Shown: positions 4,787 through 5,328 of the stretch, piece after piece
Layout of the letters: each line of letters begins with the position of its first letter
How positions within the stretch are numbered: position 1 is the first letter of the stretch
From: Flavobacteriaceae bacterium TMED68
Lineage (GTDB): Bacteria; Bacteroidota; Bacteroidia; Flavobacteriales; Flavobacteriaceae
DNA: 5,328 bases
Reading direction: 5' to 3'
NCBI GenBank assembly: GCA_002167525.1
Contig: NHDV01000010.1
Location: 9,610-14,937, forward strand
Notes under the pieces: model-generated
The model's input: only the letters and a program-made list of their open reading frames with translations
Told to the model about the DNA's origin: nothing
Database searches by the model: none
Position numbers and translations under genes: made by a program

Positions 4787-5328
4787 ATGGAACCATTTGT
4801 AAGACATTATATTAAAGGTAACTGTGGAATATTAGAATTTGGTAATCCATCTGGAAACTCTTTAACATCTAATATGTTAAAAGAACTTTGCCAAAGTCTC
4901 ACTGTATTAGATTCAAGTAAACAGGTAAAGGTGATTCTTCTAAAAAGTTCAGGTTTGAAAGCCTTTAGTGGTGGAGCATCTTTATCTGAACTAAAAACTT
5001 TAAAAAGTTTCGATCAAGCAAGAGAATTCTTTTTAGGGTTTGCGAACTTAATTAATGCATTTAGAGCTTTAAAAAAATTTGTAATCCTACAAATCCAAGG
5101 TAGAGTTGTCGGAGGAGGTTTAGGTATTGTTGCAGCATGTGATTATGTCATAGCGAATGAAAAAGCAGAAATTAAACTTTCAGAATTATCCATTGGCATA
5201 GGCCCCTTTGTAATTGAGCCTGCTATAACAAGAAAAATTGGCTCAGCTGCTTTTGCACAACTGTCTTTAGAAGCAGAAAACTGGAAAACAGCAAAGTGGG
5301 CTAGACAAAAAGGCTTGTATAATTCTGT
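4787..5328 (+). CDS. Enoyl-CoA hydratase/isomerase (crotonase) family protein, 3' end missing
   Basis: The first 180 codons of a gene usually about 260 long are present; it runs off the right edge. Crotonases act on acyl-CoA thioesters in the cytoplasm, and no signal peptide is seen. The two halves of the oxyanion hole are visible: AFSGGASL (59-66) and GRVVGGGLGIVAACD (105-119). LSELSIGIGPFVIEP (131-145) follows, with Glu133 at the position of the second catalytic glutamate (Glu164 of rat mitochondrial hydratase). The first catalytic glutamate, in GGG-x-E, is replaced by glycine (Gly113). As I recall, methylglutaconyl-CoA hydratase-like (LiuC-type) crotonases share this GGGxG form, and a role in leucine or other acyl-CoA breakdown is possible. 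The exact substrate cannot be fixed from the fragment. ATG 4787 is chosen because the conserved first strand begins a few residues later and there is a -7 box directly upstream. Confidence 0.9.
   Translation, partial: MEPFVRHYIKGNCGILEFGNPSGNSLTSNMLKELCQSLTVLDSSKQVKVILLKSSGLKAFSGGASLSELKTLKSFDQAREFFLGFANLINAFRALKKFVILQIQGRVVGGGLGIVAACDYVIANEKAEIKLSELSIGIGPFVIEPAITRKIGSAAFAQLSLEAENWKTAKWARQKGLYNS

Overview
The window is AT-rich and fits a member of the Bacteroidota, most likely a flavobacterium. Supporting signs are signal peptides ending in AQ, GQ or SQ, a lipoprotein with an acidic K-E-E stretch after its lipobox cysteine, a lipocalin-like plus leucine-rich-repeat architecture common in Flavobacteriia, weak ribosome binding sites, and promoter-like TAnnTTTG/TAnnTTTA boxes just upstream of genes. 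This is inferred from composition and gene style; no rRNA or other marker gene is present.

Layout. Bases 1-2459 carry three minus-strand genes, read right to left. They are a predicted surface lipoprotein with a lipocalin-like domain and leucine-rich repeats (1053-2459), a secreted protein with two related halves resembling dimeric alpha/beta-barrel (ABM-like) domains (225-989), and the start of a shorter paralogue of that protein (1-155, cut by the window edge). A clear intrinsic terminator (192-217) separates the last two, and a good -7-like box for the paralogue overlaps its T-tract. After a 161-bp divergent spacer come two plus-strand genes: a 77-residue, two-helix membrane protein with a calcium-loop-like motif (2621-2854), and an approximately eight-stranded outer-membrane barrel protein (3006-3677), with an intrinsic terminator between them. 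The barrel gene converges on a minus-strand gene for an LpxR-type lipid A 3'-O-deacylase-like outer-membrane protein (3727-4629, GTG start). A 157-bp divergent spacer follows, then the first two thirds of a crotonase-superfamily gene (4787 to the edge).

How the genes relate. Five of the seven genes encode predicted exported or envelope proteins and one a small inner-membrane protein. I see no single pathway that links them. The only neighbour relationship supported by sequence is the paralogue pair at the left end. No tRNA, rRNA, CRISPR array, transposase or attachment site was seen. The longest gene-free stretches are 151-161 bp (2460-2620, 2855-3005, 4630-4786). I found no clear case for a previously undescribed system. 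The most unusual items are the paralogous double-domain secreted proteins and the small membrane protein with a calcium-loop-like motif.
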